From contig NZ_CP136336.1 in the NCBI RefSeq assembly GCF_032681285.1, positions 2,839,001 through 2,903,000 on the forward strand: a stretch of DNA of 64,000 nucleotides, read 5' to 3'. The notes below the pieces were generated by a model, which did not search any database, was not told where the DNA came from, and saw only the letters and a list, made by a program, of their open reading frames with translations. Both the position numbers and the translations under genes were made by a program. Origin of the DNA: Piscinibacter gummiphilus (GTDB taxonomy: Bacteria > Pseudomonadota > Gammaproteobacteria > Burkholderiales > Burkholderiaceae_C). Positions 34,716-42,991 of the stretch are shown here, one piece after another. The number at the start of each line of letters is the position of its first letter. Within the stretch, counting starts at the first letter, position 1.

Positions 34716-36959
34716 GTGAACACGCTGAGGCTTCAGCTTCGCTTTCTCGTGCCGCTGCTGGCAACCCTGGGCCTCGCCGCTTCTTTCGCGCTGCCGTTGA
34801 TGGATCAGCTGACGCTGCGTTGGTTCTCGCGCGACCTGAACCTTCGCGGCGAACTCGTGACCAACGCGCTGGCCGAGGCCATTGCCGATGCGATGGTCGA
34901 GTCCAACACCGCGCGGCTGCAGCCGATGATCGACCGTGCCGCGAAAGACGAGCGCGTTGTGGGCATTGGCCTGTGCACCCGCGAAGGCACGCTCGACCGG
35001 CGCACCGAGGGCTACCCCGCTGCCCTCTCCTGCGACCGAGCCCGTGCCGTGGCCGACTCGGCGCCGCCTGTGCTCGCCATCGAAGGCGGCACCGTGCACG
35101 TGGGCGTGCACCCGGTGCAGACGAGCGCCGGCGTCGCCGCAGAGTTGGTGCTGCTGCACGACCTGAGCTTCATCGAACGGCGCAGCCAGGACACCCGCAA
35201 GTACCTCATCGCGTTCATCGCCGTGCTGGGTGCGGCCATGGCCTTCATCACCGTCGTGGTGGCGCAGCTGAGCTGGCGCGGCTGGGTGAGCGGCATCCGC
35301 GGCCTGCTGCGCGGCGAAGGGCTGCTCAGGCCGCTCGCGCCGGGTCATCACCTGGCACCGCTCGCGGCCGACATCCGCCTGCGCCTGAGAGACCTGGAAG
35401 ACGAATACCGGCGCGCCCTCGGCCCCGAAACCGAGTGGGACGCCGATCGCCTGCGCGGGCTGCTTCGCACCAAGCTGCGCGGCGACGAAGTGATCGTGGT
35501 TTCGAACCGCGAGCCCTACATCCACGAGATCGACGAGAAGGGCGACCTCTTCGTGCGTCGGCCGGCGAGCGGGCTCGTCACCGCCATCGAGCCCGTGATG
35601 CGCGCCTGCTCGGGCACCTGGGTCGCGCACGGCGGCGGCAGCGGAGACAGGAAGACGGTCGACGCGCACGACCGCATCAAGGTGCCACCGGGCCGAGACG
35701 AATACTCGCTGCGCCGCATCTGGCTCACACCGGATGAGGAACAGGGCTACTACTACGGGTTCGCGAACGAGGGCCTGTGGCCGCTGTGCCATGTGGCGCA
35801 CGTGCGCCCCGTCTTCCGCGAGAGCGACTGGCAGGCTTACCAGCAGGTGAACCGGCGCTTCGCCGATGCGGTGATCGCCGAAGCGCGCAGCGACGATCCG
35901 ATCGTGCTGGTGCAGGACTACCACTTCGCCCTGGTGCCCGCGATGATCCGCGAGAAGCTGCCCGGGGCGACCATCCTCACCTTCTGGCACATCCCCTGGC
36001 CTAACCCCGAGTCGTTCGGCATCTGCCCGTGGCGACGCGAGCTGCTGCAAGGTCTGCTGGGCAGCACCATCCTCGGCTTCCACACCCGCTTCCATTGCAG
36101 GAACTTCATGGAGACGGTCGACCGCTACCTCGAAGCCCGGATCGAGCAGGAACACTCCATCGTCTCGGTGCAGAACACCGAAACCTACGTCGAGAGCTAC
36201 CCGATCTCGATCGAGTGGCCCGCGAAAGACATCGCCGCCCGATGGCGCCCCGCCGAAGACTGCCGCGCCGCGGTGATCCAGCGGCTCAAGCTCACGCCAG
36301 GTCACCGCATCGCGCTCGGCGTTGACCGCTTCGATTACACCAAGGGCATCCTCGAACGGCTGCACGCGGTGGAGCGCCTGCTAGAGAAACACCCCGAGTG
36401 GGTTGGGCGCTTCACGCTCGTGCAGGTGGCCGCCCCCACGCGCAGTTCGCTGGAGGAATACCGCTCCTTCCAGGACCGGATCGAGCGCGTGTGCCGGCGC
36501 ATCGCCGCGCGCTTCGGCTCGCCGGGCTACGAGCCGGTGATCCTGCTGGTCGAGCACCATGAGCATGAACAGCTCAACGAGCTGTATCGGGCAGCCGACG
36601 TCTGCCTCGTCACGAGCCTGCACGACGGCATGAACCTCGTCTGCAAGGAATTCGTGGCCGCACGCTCGGACGAACAAGGCGTGCTCGTGCTCAGCCGCTT
36701 CGCCGGTGCCGCGCGCGAGATGCACGAGGCGCTGGTGGTGAACCCCTATCACGTTGAGGAGTGCGCCGACGCGATCCACCAGGCACTCGTGATGCCCGCC
36801 GCCGAGCAGCGCGAACGCATGGCCAGCCTGCGCATGACGGTGCGCGAGTTCAACGTCTACCGCTGGGCCGGGCGCATGTTGTCCGACGCCGCGCGCATGC
36901 GGCTGCGCCAGCGCATCGAAGCGCGTGTGCAGCGCCACGGCGCCACGGAGGCCACGTGA
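34716..36959 (+). CDS. otsA: Membrane-anchored trehalose-6-phosphate synthase with periplasmic sensor region
   Basis: Makes trehalose-6-phosphate from UDP-glucose and glucose-6-phosphate (GT20). From GTG 34716 the 747-residue protein is unusually long: a membrane helix at about 9-28, a periplasmic domain of about 130 residues, a second helix at about 162-184, a HAMP-like linker, then the GT20 domain from about 248. Catalytic landmarks include [46 protein letters not shown] and [16 protein letters not shown]. The start GTG overlaps an out-of-frame ATGTGA start-stop pair. It overlaps otsB. The extra N-terminus suggests synthesis tuned by an external signal. Confidence 0.88.
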   Translation: MNTLRLQLRFLVPLLATLGLAASFALPLMDQLTLRWFSRDLNLRGELVTNALAEAIADAMVESNTARLQPMIDRAAKDERVVGIGLCTREGTLDRRTEGYPAALSCDRARAVADSAPPVLAIEGGTVHVGVHPVQTSAGVAAELVLLHDLSFIERRSQDTRKYLIAFIAVLGAAMAFITVVVAQLSWRGWVSGIRGLLRGEGLLRPLAPGHHLAPLAADIRLRLRDLEDEYRRALGPETEWDADRLRGLLRTKLRGDEVIVVSNREPYIHEIDEKGDLFVRRPASGLVTAIEPVMRACSGTWVAHGGGSGDRKTVDAHDRIKVPPGRDEYSLRRIWLTPDEEQGYYYGFANEGLWPLCHVAHVRPVFRESDWQAYQQVNRRFADAVIAEARSDDPIVLVQDYHFALVPAMIREKLPGATILTFWHIPWPNPESFGICPWRRELLQGLLGSTILGFHTRFHCRNFMETVDRYLEARIEQEHSIVSVQNTETYVESYPISIEWPAKDIAARWRPAEDCRAAVIQRLKLTPGHRIALGVDRFDYTKGILERLHAVERLLEKHPEWVGRFTLVQVAAPTRSSLEEYRSFQDRIERVCRRIAARFGSPGYEPVILLVEHHEHEQLNELYRAADVCLVTSLHDGMNLVCKEFVAARSDEQGVLVLSRFAGAAREMHEALVVNPYHVEECADAIHQALVMPAAEQRERMASLRMTVREFNVYRWAGRMLSDAARMRLRQRIEARVQRHGATEAT

Positions 36960-37720
36960 GATCCATCTTCAGTCCCGAGGGCGCCGTGGCCCTGCGCCGC
37001 ACCGTCGAGACCCAGGCGCTGCTGGTGTTCGACTTCGACGGCACGCTCGCCCCCATCGTCGACGACCCGGCCGATGCCTTCACGCCCACCGCCACGGCCG
37101 GGCTTCTGCTGCACCTGCTCGGCCACTTCAAGATCGCCGTGGTGTCGGGGCGGTCGACCCAGGACCTGGCACCTCGCCTGGGCTTCTCGCCCACCTTCGT
37201 GGTGGGCAACCACGGCGCCGAAGGGCTGGGCGATGCGCCCTCGGCCGGACACCTCGAAGCCGCGGCATGGCTGATGGCCCGCCTGGCGGCGCACCAGCCC
37301 GAGCTCGACGCCGCGGGCGTGACGTTGGAAGACAAGCGGCAATCCTGGACGCTGCACTACCGGCAGGCCGCGGACCACTCGCGCGCCCGGCAGGCGATCC
37401 AGCGCGCCATCGAGCCACTGGACGAGCGGCTGCACGCCTTCGGCGGCAAGTGCTGCGTCAACCTCGTGCTGGCCAGCGCCTCGACCAAAGGCGATGCGGT
37501 GGAGGCGCTGGTGGCGCAAGCCGGCGCGTCGGGCGTTCTCTTCATGGGCGACGACGTGACCGACGAGTCGGTCTACCGCATGTCGCGCCCGAGCTGGCTC
37601 ACCATCCACGTCGGCCGCACCGAGCATGTGACGGGTGCAAGCTTCTACGTCGATACTCAGCGCGACGTGGCCAGCGTGCTGCGCCGCCTCGTCGACCTCA
37701 CGCACACGCTCGGCCACTGA
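36956..37720 (+). CDS. otsB: Trehalose-6-phosphate phosphatase
   Basis: Removes phosphate from trehalose-6-phosphate to give trehalose. The 254-residue HAD-superfamily enzyme has motif I FDFDGTLAPI, motif II VVSGRS, and motif IV GDDVTDE, as in OtsB. The start is GTG overlapping the otsA stop (GTGA) with GGAGG upstream, so translation is coupled. Together with otsA it forms a complete OtsAB route. It is followed after ten bases by a small winged-helix protein gene in the same direction. Confidence 0.92.
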   Translation: MRSIFSPEGAVALRRTVETQALLVFDFDGTLAPIVDDPADAFTPTATAGLLLHLLGHFKIAVVSGRSTQDLAPRLGFSPTFVVGNHGAEGLGDAPSAGHLEAAAWLMARLAAHQPELDAAGVTLEDKRQSWTLHYRQAADHSRARQAIQRAIEPLDERLHAFGGKCCVNLVLASASTKGDAVEALVAQAGASGVLFMGDDVTDESVYRMSRPSWLTIHVGRTEHVTGASFYVDTQRDVASVLRRLVDLTHTLGH

Positions 37721-37730
37721 ACCCACCCAC

Positions 37731-38117
37731 ATGTCGAGACACGACCCCACGATCCCCGATGCGGTCAGGCGATTCGTGCTGACGAGCGTGCCGTCGGTTC
37801 CATTCCTGGAGGCCGCGCGGCTCTTCCATCTCGCGCCCGGCGTGCCGCAGACGCCCGACAAGATCGCCTCGGCGCTCTATGTGAGCGTGCCGGTGGCCGA
37901 GAAACTGCTTTCGCAGCTGGCCGCGGCCGGCATCGTGGCCGCGGCCGACGGCGCCTACCGTTACGCTCCGCGCGATGCCGAGCTCGCCCAGGCGCTGTCG
38001 GATCTCTTTGCCTGCTACCAAGCCAACCTCGTCGGGATCACCAACCTCGTGCACGACGCGACACAGCGCAGCGCCGAGCGCTTCGCCAACGCCTTCAAGT
38101 TGAGAAAGGACACGTGA
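37731..38117 (+). CDS. Small winged-helix-like protein of the otsAB unit
   Basis: A 128-residue soluble protein. Residues 25-75 (PFLEAARLFHLAPGVPQTPDKIASALYVSVPVAEKLLSQLAAAGIVAAADGAYRYAP) read as a winged helix, with a helix-turn-helix and a beta wing, and a C-terminal amphipathic helix follows. No ligand domain is visible. It may be a DNA-binding regulator of this operon or a scaffold for the two membrane proteins that follow. Its stop overlaps the next start (TGATG). No named family was recognised. Confidence 0.6.
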   Translation: MSRHDPTIPDAVRRFVLTSVPSVPFLEAARLFHLAPGVPQTPDKIASALYVSVPVAEKLLSQLAAAGIVAAADGAYRYAPRDAELAQALSDLFACYQANLVGITNLVHDATQRSAERFANAFKLRKDT

Positions 38118-38377
38118 TGGCCGAGATTGCCTATGCCGCCTGCGCGATCACGGCCGGCCTGTGCGCCTGGTTGCTGCTGCGTGCCTTCATGCGAAGCCGC
38201 TTCCGCCTGCTGCTGTGGGGCGGGCTTTGCTTCGTCGGCCTGACCCTCAACAGCGTGCTGCTCATCTTCGACAAGATGGTGTTCCCCGCGCTCGATCTGT
38301 CGGTCTTCCGCTTGTCGATGGGGCTCGTGGCCCTGCTGGTCCTGCTGACTGGCCTCATCCTGGATGGTGACGCATGA
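38117..38377 (+). CDS. Small membrane protein, DUF5985-like (first copy)
   Basis: An 86-residue protein almost entirely of three hydrophobic helices (about 3-22, 32-50, 62-82), with Arg residues between the first two (RAFMRSRFRLLLWGG) giving a cytoplasmic loop. Pattern and size resemble DUF5985 membrane proteins. It is translationally coupled to the preceding winged-helix gene and overlaps the next membrane protein gene by four bases. No function is known; position suggests a role in sensing or trehalose-linked stress. Confidence 0.6.
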   Translation: MAEIAYAACAITAGLCAWLLLRAFMRSRFRLLLWGGLCFVGLTLNSVLLIFDKMVFPALDLSVFRLSMGLVALLVLLTGLILDGDA

Positions 38378-38640
38378 ACAGTGCCGCCGTGTCAAACGTC
38401 CTCATCGGCGCCATCGCCGCCAGTTCGTTCGCCATCGGGCTTTTCTTCCTGCGCTACTGGCGCAGCAGCCGCGATCGCTTCTACCTGCTCTTCGCGGCGT
38501 CGTTCCTCATCGAAGCCGTCAACCGCGCGGCCATGGGCGTGATCGGCGTGAGCGAGCTGGAGCCGCTGCACTACTGCATCCGCTTCATCGCCTACGCCGT
38601 GATCGTGCTCGCCATCTGGGACAAGAACCGGCGCCGTTGA
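38374..38640 (+). CDS. Small membrane protein, DUF5985-like (second copy)
   Basis: An 88-residue three-helix protein, paralogous in layout to the preceding one: IGLFFLRYWRSSRDRFYLLFAASFLIEAVNRAA holds the conserved FFLRxWRxSxDRxxxxFA core, and a third helix ends in WDKNRRR. It overlaps the upstream gene by four bases and closes the otsA-otsB unit before a gap of 116 bases. The two probably form a hetero-oligomer. Confidence 0.6.
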   Translation: MNSAAVSNVLIGAIAASSFAIGLFFLRYWRSSRDRFYLLFAASFLIEAVNRAAMGVIGVSELEPLHYCIRFIAYAVIVLAIWDKNRRR

Positions 38641-38658
38641 CCGTCAGCAGCGTGAAGC

Positions 38659-38691
38659 ATTTGTCCGAATGCATGATCTATTTGGACAAAT
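38659..38691. promoter_or_regulatory. Two ATTTG-type palindromes upstream of the Pal gene
   Basis: A near copy ATTTG-TC-CGAAT (38659-38670) and an exact copy ATTTG-GA-CAAAT (38680-38691) lie 21 bases apart, two helical turns, so proteins on both would face the same side of the DNA. The Pal-like lipoprotein gene starts 66 bases downstream. Confidence 0.5.
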
Positions 38692-38756
38692 CTGCGCTTA
38701 ACATCCCGGCGCGCCGGGGCCCAGAGGGGGCTCCGACAACCCCAGGAGACAGCGTC

Positions 38757-39308
38757 GTGAACAAACTCGTTTCAGTGGCAGCCGCCGGGCTCGTGATGGT
38801 GCTGGCAGCATGTTCCAGCACCCCGACGGACAAGACCTCGACCACACCCACCGTGCCCTCGGGCGCAACAGCCGGTGCCGGCAAGTCGGGCGCTACCGAC
38901 GGCACGGGCCAGGCCGCATCGACGGTCCGTTCCACCGCCCTGCCGGCCCACCTCGACCCCAACAGCGCGCTGAGCAAGGAGCACAGCGTGTTCTTCGGCT
39001 TCGACGAAGCCGCGATCGGCCCCGAAGACGCCCGCGTGATCGAGCAGCACGGCAAGTACCTTGCAGCCATGCCTTCGCTCAAGGTCAAGATCGAAGGCAA
39101 TGCCGACGAGCGCGGCAGCGCCGAGTACAACCTCTCGCTCGGTCAGAAGCGCGCCGAAGCCACGCTGAAGGCGCTCAAGATCTGGGGCGTGCGCGACTCG
39201 CAGATGGAGCCCATCAGCTGGGGCGAGGAGCACCCGCAGGACAAGGGCCACGACGAATCGGCCTACACCCACAATCGCCGCGCCGACATCGTCTACGCCA
39301 AGCCCTGA
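38757..39308 (+). CDS. Pal-like OmpA-domain lipoprotein outside a tol operon
   Basis: Outer-membrane lipoprotein that binds peptidoglycan. The 183 residues start at GTG 38757 (AGGAGA upstream): lipobox LAAC at about residue 19, a Thr/Gly/Ala-rich linker, then an OmpA domain with FFGFDEAAIGPED, IEGNADERGSAEYNLSLGQKRAE and NRRADIVY. The peptidoglycan-binding Asp and Arg positions are conserved. True pal genes sit beside tolB; this one stands alone after the trehalose unit, so it is probably a stress-linked paralogue. Confidence 0.85.
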   Translation: MNKLVSVAAAGLVMVLAACSSTPTDKTSTTPTVPSGATAGAGKSGATDGTGQAASTVRSTALPAHLDPNSALSKEHSVFFGFDEAAIGPEDARVIEQHGKYLAAMPSLKVKIEGNADERGSAEYNLSLGQKRAEATLKALKIWGVRDSQMEPISWGEEHPQDKGHDESAYTHNRRADIVYAKP

Positions 39309-39323
39309 GCCGGGCCGGCCTTG

Positions 39324-39848
39324 TCAGACCACCTGGCCGAGCGGGATGTTGGCGGAGCCCTCGTCCGGGTTCAGGCGCGCCAGCAGTTCGGCCAGATCGA
39401 GCTCGAGCCGCACAAGCGTTTCGGGTTGAAGCTGGGCCAGCGCATCGGGCAGCACGCCGGTGAACGGGCCCGGCGCCTTCTTGAGCAGGCGCGTTCCGGA
39501 CGGCAGCACCTTCAGCTGCACGCTGCGCCGGTCGAACGGCGCCTTCGTCGCCGCCACGTACTCGCGCTCGACCAGCGTCTTCACGAGGTTGCTGGCGGTC
39601 GACTGGTGCACGTCCATCGCCTCGGCGAGCGCGTTGACGCCGATGCCGGGGGTGGAGCGGATGATGCTCAGCGCCCAGAGCTGCGCACCCCCCACGCCGG
39701 TCTTCTTCTCGACCTGCTGGAAATGCGTCTTCACGGCGTTGAACACCTGACGGAATTGCCGCAGCACGCGGGCTGCGGAGGCGTGGTCGCCAATCGCGCC
39801 GGACGTGTCGGGCGTGGCGGAGCGGGATGTGCGCTTGCGGGTGGCCAT
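39324..39848 (-). CDS. MarR-family transcriptional regulator
   Basis: A 174-residue dimeric winged-helix regulator. The recognition region is NALAEAMDVHQSTASNLVKTLVEREYVAATKAPFDRRSVQLKVLPSGTRLL (about 80-130), including the D-R-R wing motif. The N-terminus is basic (MATRKRTSRS). It faces the Pal gene and is divergent from the ClC gene, only 32 bases apart. MarR proteins bind short AT-rich palindromes, so it is a candidate reader of the ATTTG-N2-CAAAT sites found on both sides; no copy is in its own promoter. Confidence 0.88.
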   Translation of the reverse strand: MATRKRTSRSATPDTSGAIGDHASAARVLRQFRQVFNAVKTHFQQVEKKTGVGGAQLWALSIIRSTPGIGVNALAEAMDVHQSTASNLVKTLVEREYVAATKAPFDRRSVQLKVLPSGTRLLKKAPGPFTGVLPDALAQLQPETLVRLELDLAELLARLNPDEGSANIPLGQVV

Positions 39849-39880
39849 GCGGCCATCATAGGACCGCCGCGTACCGCAGC

Positions 39881-41218
39881 ATGAGCATGGAGCCGCGCTT
39901 CCTGCACAACGTGCGCCGCGAGTTTGTCGACTGGCGGCTCTGGGTCGCGCGCGCCGTGGTCATCGCGATGGCCGCCGGCGCCGGGCTCACCATTGTCGGA
40001 TTCACCTGGCTCACCGAAAAGGCGCTCGGCACCTTTCACGCGCTGCGCGCCGTCGCCTGGTGGTTGCCGCTGGTGTGGACGCCCCTGTGCGCCGCGGCCG
40101 TGGTGTGGCTGATCCGGCGCAGCTTCGCGGGGGCGGCCGGTTCGGGCATTCCGAGCGTGATTGCGGCACTCGACTCGTCGGTCGACGCCAACAGCCGCAG
40201 CCTCTTCGTCTCAATGAAACTCGCCGTGGCCAAGATGCTGCTCACCGCGGTCGGCCTGCTGGGTGGCCTGTCGATCGGGCGCGAAGGTCCGTCGGTACAG
40301 ATCGCCGCCGGCATCATGCTGGGCGCCAAGCGCTGGCTGCCGGCGCGCTCGGCCGTGACCGAGCATGGGTTGCTCGTGGCCGGTGGCGCGGCCGGCGTGG
40401 CAGCCACCTTCAACACCCCGCTGGCCGGGGTGATGTTTGCCATCGAAGGCCTGTCGCGTGCGCCCGAGCACCGCAACAGCGGTCTCATCATCGCGGGCAT
40501 CGTGCTCGCGGGCCTGGTGGCGGTGTCCATCCTCGGGCCGGGCACCTATTTCGGCGCCATCCATGTGCCGCACATCGGGCTCGATGCAGTGCTGCCGGGT
40601 CTCCTGATCGCGCTGTGCTGCGGCGCGCTGGGCGGCCTGCTGTCGCGGCTGCTCATCCAGTCACTTTCGGGCCGGCCGGCCGGGCGCATCACGGCCTTTC
40701 GCCAGCGGCGCCCGGTGGCGTTCGCCGCGGCCTGCGGCCTCGTGGTGGCGCTCCTCGGTGTGGTCACGCACGGCGCCACTTTCGGCAGCGGCTACACCCA
40801 CACACGCGGTTTGCTCGACGGAGCGGAGTCGACCCCGGGCATCTTCGTGCTCTTCAAGCTGCTGGCCACCTGGGTGTCGGCCTGGTCGGGTGTGGCGGGC
40901 GGTGTGTTTGCACCCGCGCTGGCCATCGGTGCGTCGCTCGGCCACGACATCGGCGTGCTCCTGAGCTACCCGCACGCGCCCGCGATGATCGCGCTCGGCA
41001 TGGCAGGCTTCCTGGCCGCCACGACGCAGACGCCCCTCACCTCATTCATCATCGTGATGGAGATGGTCGACGGCCATGCAATGGTGCTGAGCCTCATGGC
41101 CTGCTCGCTCGTGGCGAGTGCCGTCTCGAAGACGCTCAGCCGGCCGCTCTACACGAGCCTGGCCGATGTGCAGCTTGCGCGCCTGCCGCCTGCACCGCCC
41201 GCGAAACCGCCCGCATGA
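39881..41218 (+). CDS. ClC-family chloride channel/transporter
   Basis: Chloride transporter of the inner membrane, 445 residues with about ten helices. The selectivity-filter motifs GSGIPSV, GREGPSVQ (with the gating Glu) and the third-segment GVFAPALAIGASLG are present, and PLYTSL supplies the coordinating Tyr. The gating Glu indicates either a Cl-/H+ antiporter or a gated channel. No C-terminal CBS domains are present. ATG 39881 is used; an in-frame ATG at 39887 is possible. It is divergent from the MarR gene. Confidence 0.9.
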   Translation: MSMEPRFLHNVRREFVDWRLWVARAVVIAMAAGAGLTIVGFTWLTEKALGTFHALRAVAWWLPLVWTPLCAAAVVWLIRRSFAGAAGSGIPSVIAALDSSVDANSRSLFVSMKLAVAKMLLTAVGLLGGLSIGREGPSVQIAAGIMLGAKRWLPARSAVTEHGLLVAGGAAGVAATFNTPLAGVMFAIEGLSRAPEHRNSGLIIAGIVLAGLVAVSILGPGTYFGAIHVPHIGLDAVLPGLLIALCCGALGGLLSRLLIQSLSGRPAGRITAFRQRRPVAFAAACGLVVALLGVVTHGATFGSGYTHTRGLLDGAESTPGIFVLFKLLATWVSAWSGVAGGVFAPALAIGASLGHDIGVLLSYPHAPAMIALGMAGFLAATTQTPLTSFIIVMEMVDGHAMVLSLMACSLVASAVSKTLSRPLYTSLADVQLARLPPAPPAKPPA

Positions 41219-41283
41219 CGTCTACTTTTCACGCTTGTGGCGGATCGCTCGCCACACCCGGGAAATGCCCGGGTCGAAAATCA

Positions 41284-41295
41284 ATTTGAACAAAT
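41284..41295. promoter_or_regulatory. Third ATTTG-N2-CAAAT palindrome
   Basis: ATTTG-AA-CAAAT, identical in both arms to the copies at 34671 and 38680. A -10-like TACACT begins at the final T (41295-41300), placing the site across a possible rightward promoter. The next recognised gene is beyond a terminator. Confidence 0.45.
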
Positions 41296-41306
41296 ACACT
41301 TTGCCT

Positions 41307-41386
41307 GTCCGTGACCTCTCGAGCGGTGGCGGACGCCGACAGAAGCGCTTGTTCTTGGAGCCCCGCCTGGGGCTCCCTTTTCTTTT
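41307..41386 (+). ncRNA. Candidate small RNA of about 80 bases
   Basis: Between the ClC stop and the Mpg start a possible promoter (-10 TACACT with the palindrome at 41284-41295) is followed 57 bases on by a strong Rho-independent terminator. A transcript from about 41307 to 41386 would hold no ORF and end in a perfect hairpin, the form of many regulatory RNAs. A good -35 box is not evident, and the stretch may equally be the 3' untranslated tail of the ClC gene. Confidence 0.25.
41357..41386 (+). terminator. Strong Rho-independent terminator
   Basis: Perfect eight-base stem GGAGCCCC/GGGGCTCC with a four-base loop, followed by CTTTTCTTTT. It ends rightward transcription from the ClC gene or a small RNA and insulates the Mpg gene downstream. 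Confidence 0.85.
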
Positions 41387-41461
41387 GGCGTTCAGCTTTC
41401 CTTTCGGCCCTCTTTGAGCCTCGGGGCCGAAGGTCATTGCGCATCTGGCAGATTCCGGCAC

Positions 41462-42037
41462 ATGCTTGCCAAGAACCTGTGCCGCGCCATCGACTTCGCC
41501 GCGCCATCGGTCGAGGTCGCACGCGCGCTCATCGGCACGCTGTTGCTGGTCGACGGCATCGGGGGCCGCATCGTCGAGACGGAAGCGTATGACGTCGACG
41601 ACCCCGCCTCGCACAGCTTCAGCGGCCCCACGGCGCGCAATGCTGCGATGTTCGGCCCGCCAGGCCACGCCTACGTGTACCGCTCCTACGGGATCCACTG
41701 GTGCCTCAACTTCGTGTGCCGCGAGTCGGGGCACGGCGCGGGGGTGTTGATCCGCGCCCTCGAACCCACGCAAGGCCTGGACACGATGCGCGCGCGCCGC
41801 CGCGTGCTTGACGAGCGGCTGCTCTGCTCGGGCCCGGGGCGAGTGGGCGCGGCGCTTGCTATCACCCGCGAGGCGCACGACGGCCTGCCGCTCGATCGCC
41901 CGCCCTTCGAGCTGCAGCCCGCGCCCATGCCGGCCGAGGTGGTGGTCGGCGTGCGCATTGGCATCTCGAAGGCGAAAGACGCGCCCTGGCGCTTCGGCCT
42001 GCGCGGCTCGCGCTTCGTGAGCCGGCGTTTCCTGTGA
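41462..42037 (+). CDS. DNA-3-methyladenine glycosylase (Mpg/AAG type)
   Basis: Base-excision enzyme that removes alkylated purines from DNA. The 191-residue protein has the AAG motifs [16 protein letters not shown] with the catalytic Glu, [22 protein letters not shown], and [14 protein letters not shown] 41462 gives the usual short form; a longer reading to 41414 adds an unlikely leader. A seven-base gap to the BrkB-family gene suggests co-transcription. Confidence 0.88.
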   Translation: MLAKNLCRAIDFAAPSVEVARALIGTLLLVDGIGGRIVETEAYDVDDPASHSFSGPTARNAAMFGPPGHAYVYRSYGIHWCLNFVCRESGHGAGVLIRALEPTQGLDTMRARRRVLDERLLCSGPGRVGAALAITREAHDGLPLDRPPFELQPAPMPAEVVVGVRIGISKAKDAPWRFGLRGSRFVSRRFL

Positions 42038-42044
42038 ACCGAAC

Positions 42045-42938
42045 ATGACCCGACTGCACAGACTCTGGCATCGCACTCAACACGCCGCCATCGCCGCGCC
42101 GGGACTCGGCGTGATCCTGCTCGCCATCCGCAACTACGTGCTGCACCAGAGCGCCAACCAGGCCGGCAGCATGGCGTTCTCGTCGGTGCTGGCGATGTTC
42201 CCGCTGCTGTTGCTGATCTCGGCGGGCGCGGGCTTCGTCGGCCAGCCGGGCGATGCGGCGGCGCTCGCCTTGCGCGTGATGGACTACACCCCGCCCGTCG
42301 TGCGCGACGCGCTGCAGCCCGTGATCGACCAGGTGCTTGCCCATCGCAACCAGGCCCTGCTCACCATCGGCCTGGTGGTCACGCTGTGGACGGCCTCCTC
42401 CGGCATGCAGGCCGTGCGCACTGCGCTCAACCGCGCCTACGGCATCGAGCGCGGCATGCCCTTCTGGAAGGCCCGCATCAAGGTCACGCTCTTCACGGTG
42501 GTGGTCGGTGGCGGGGTGCTGCTCACGTTCAGCTCGGTGATCGTCATGCCCTACGTGTGGCAGGCGATCGAAAACAACGTGGGCGTGGGGCGCGAAACGT
42601 TGTGGCTGCAGAACAGCGTGCGCTACAGCGCGGCCTTCGCGGCGCTCACCGTGCTCTACGCGCTGATGTACGGCTGGCTGCCCGACATCCCGCAGCGCCT
42701 GCGCACCGTCATTCCGGGTGCCCTCGTCGGGGCGGCGCTGTGGGTCGGTGCGGCGGCCACCCTGTCGTACACCCTCCGCACGGCCGGCAAGCTGGCACTG
42801 ATCTACGGCAGCTTTGCCGGTGTCGTCGCGACGCTCGTGTTCCTGTATGTGGGCGCAACGACGCTCATCTTCGGTGCCGAAGTCAACGCCGTGCTGCGCG
42901 AGAAGCTGCTCGCCCCGAAAGCCCCGCCCGACTCCTGA
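42045..42938 (+). CDS. YihY/BrkB-family inner membrane protein
   Basis: A 297-residue protein with six predicted helices. Family features are NQAGSMAFSSVLAMFPLLLLISAG near the start, LWTASSGMQAVRTALNRAYGIE and the last helices LIYGSFAGVVATLVFLYVGATTLIFGAEVNAVL. Members were once annotated as RNase BN and are now treated as membrane proteins of uncertain, possibly transport, function. It lies 53 bases before the TamA gene. Confidence 0.85.
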   Translation: MTRLHRLWHRTQHAAIAAPGLGVILLAIRNYVLHQSANQAGSMAFSSVLAMFPLLLLISAGAGFVGQPGDAAALALRVMDYTPPVVRDALQPVIDQVLAHRNQALLTIGLVVTLWTASSGMQAVRTALNRAYGIERGMPFWKARIKVTLFTVVVGGGVLLTFSSVIVMPYVWQAIENNVGVGRETLWLQNSVRYSAAFAALTVLYALMYGWLPDIPQRLRTVIPGALVGAALWVGAAATLSYTLRTAGKLALIYGSFAGVVATLVFLYVGATTLIFGAEVNAVLREKLLAPKAPPDS

Positions 42939-42991
42939 CCCGCGCAGGGCACGCCCCTTGCCCCGTCGGCCACTGCCACCCCGACGGATTC

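Noticed and set aside
38364..38756. Upstream extension of the Pal lipoprotein frame to 38364
   Set aside because: It would overlap the second small membrane protein gene and bury the lipoprotein signal; GTG 38757 has a good ribosome binding site.
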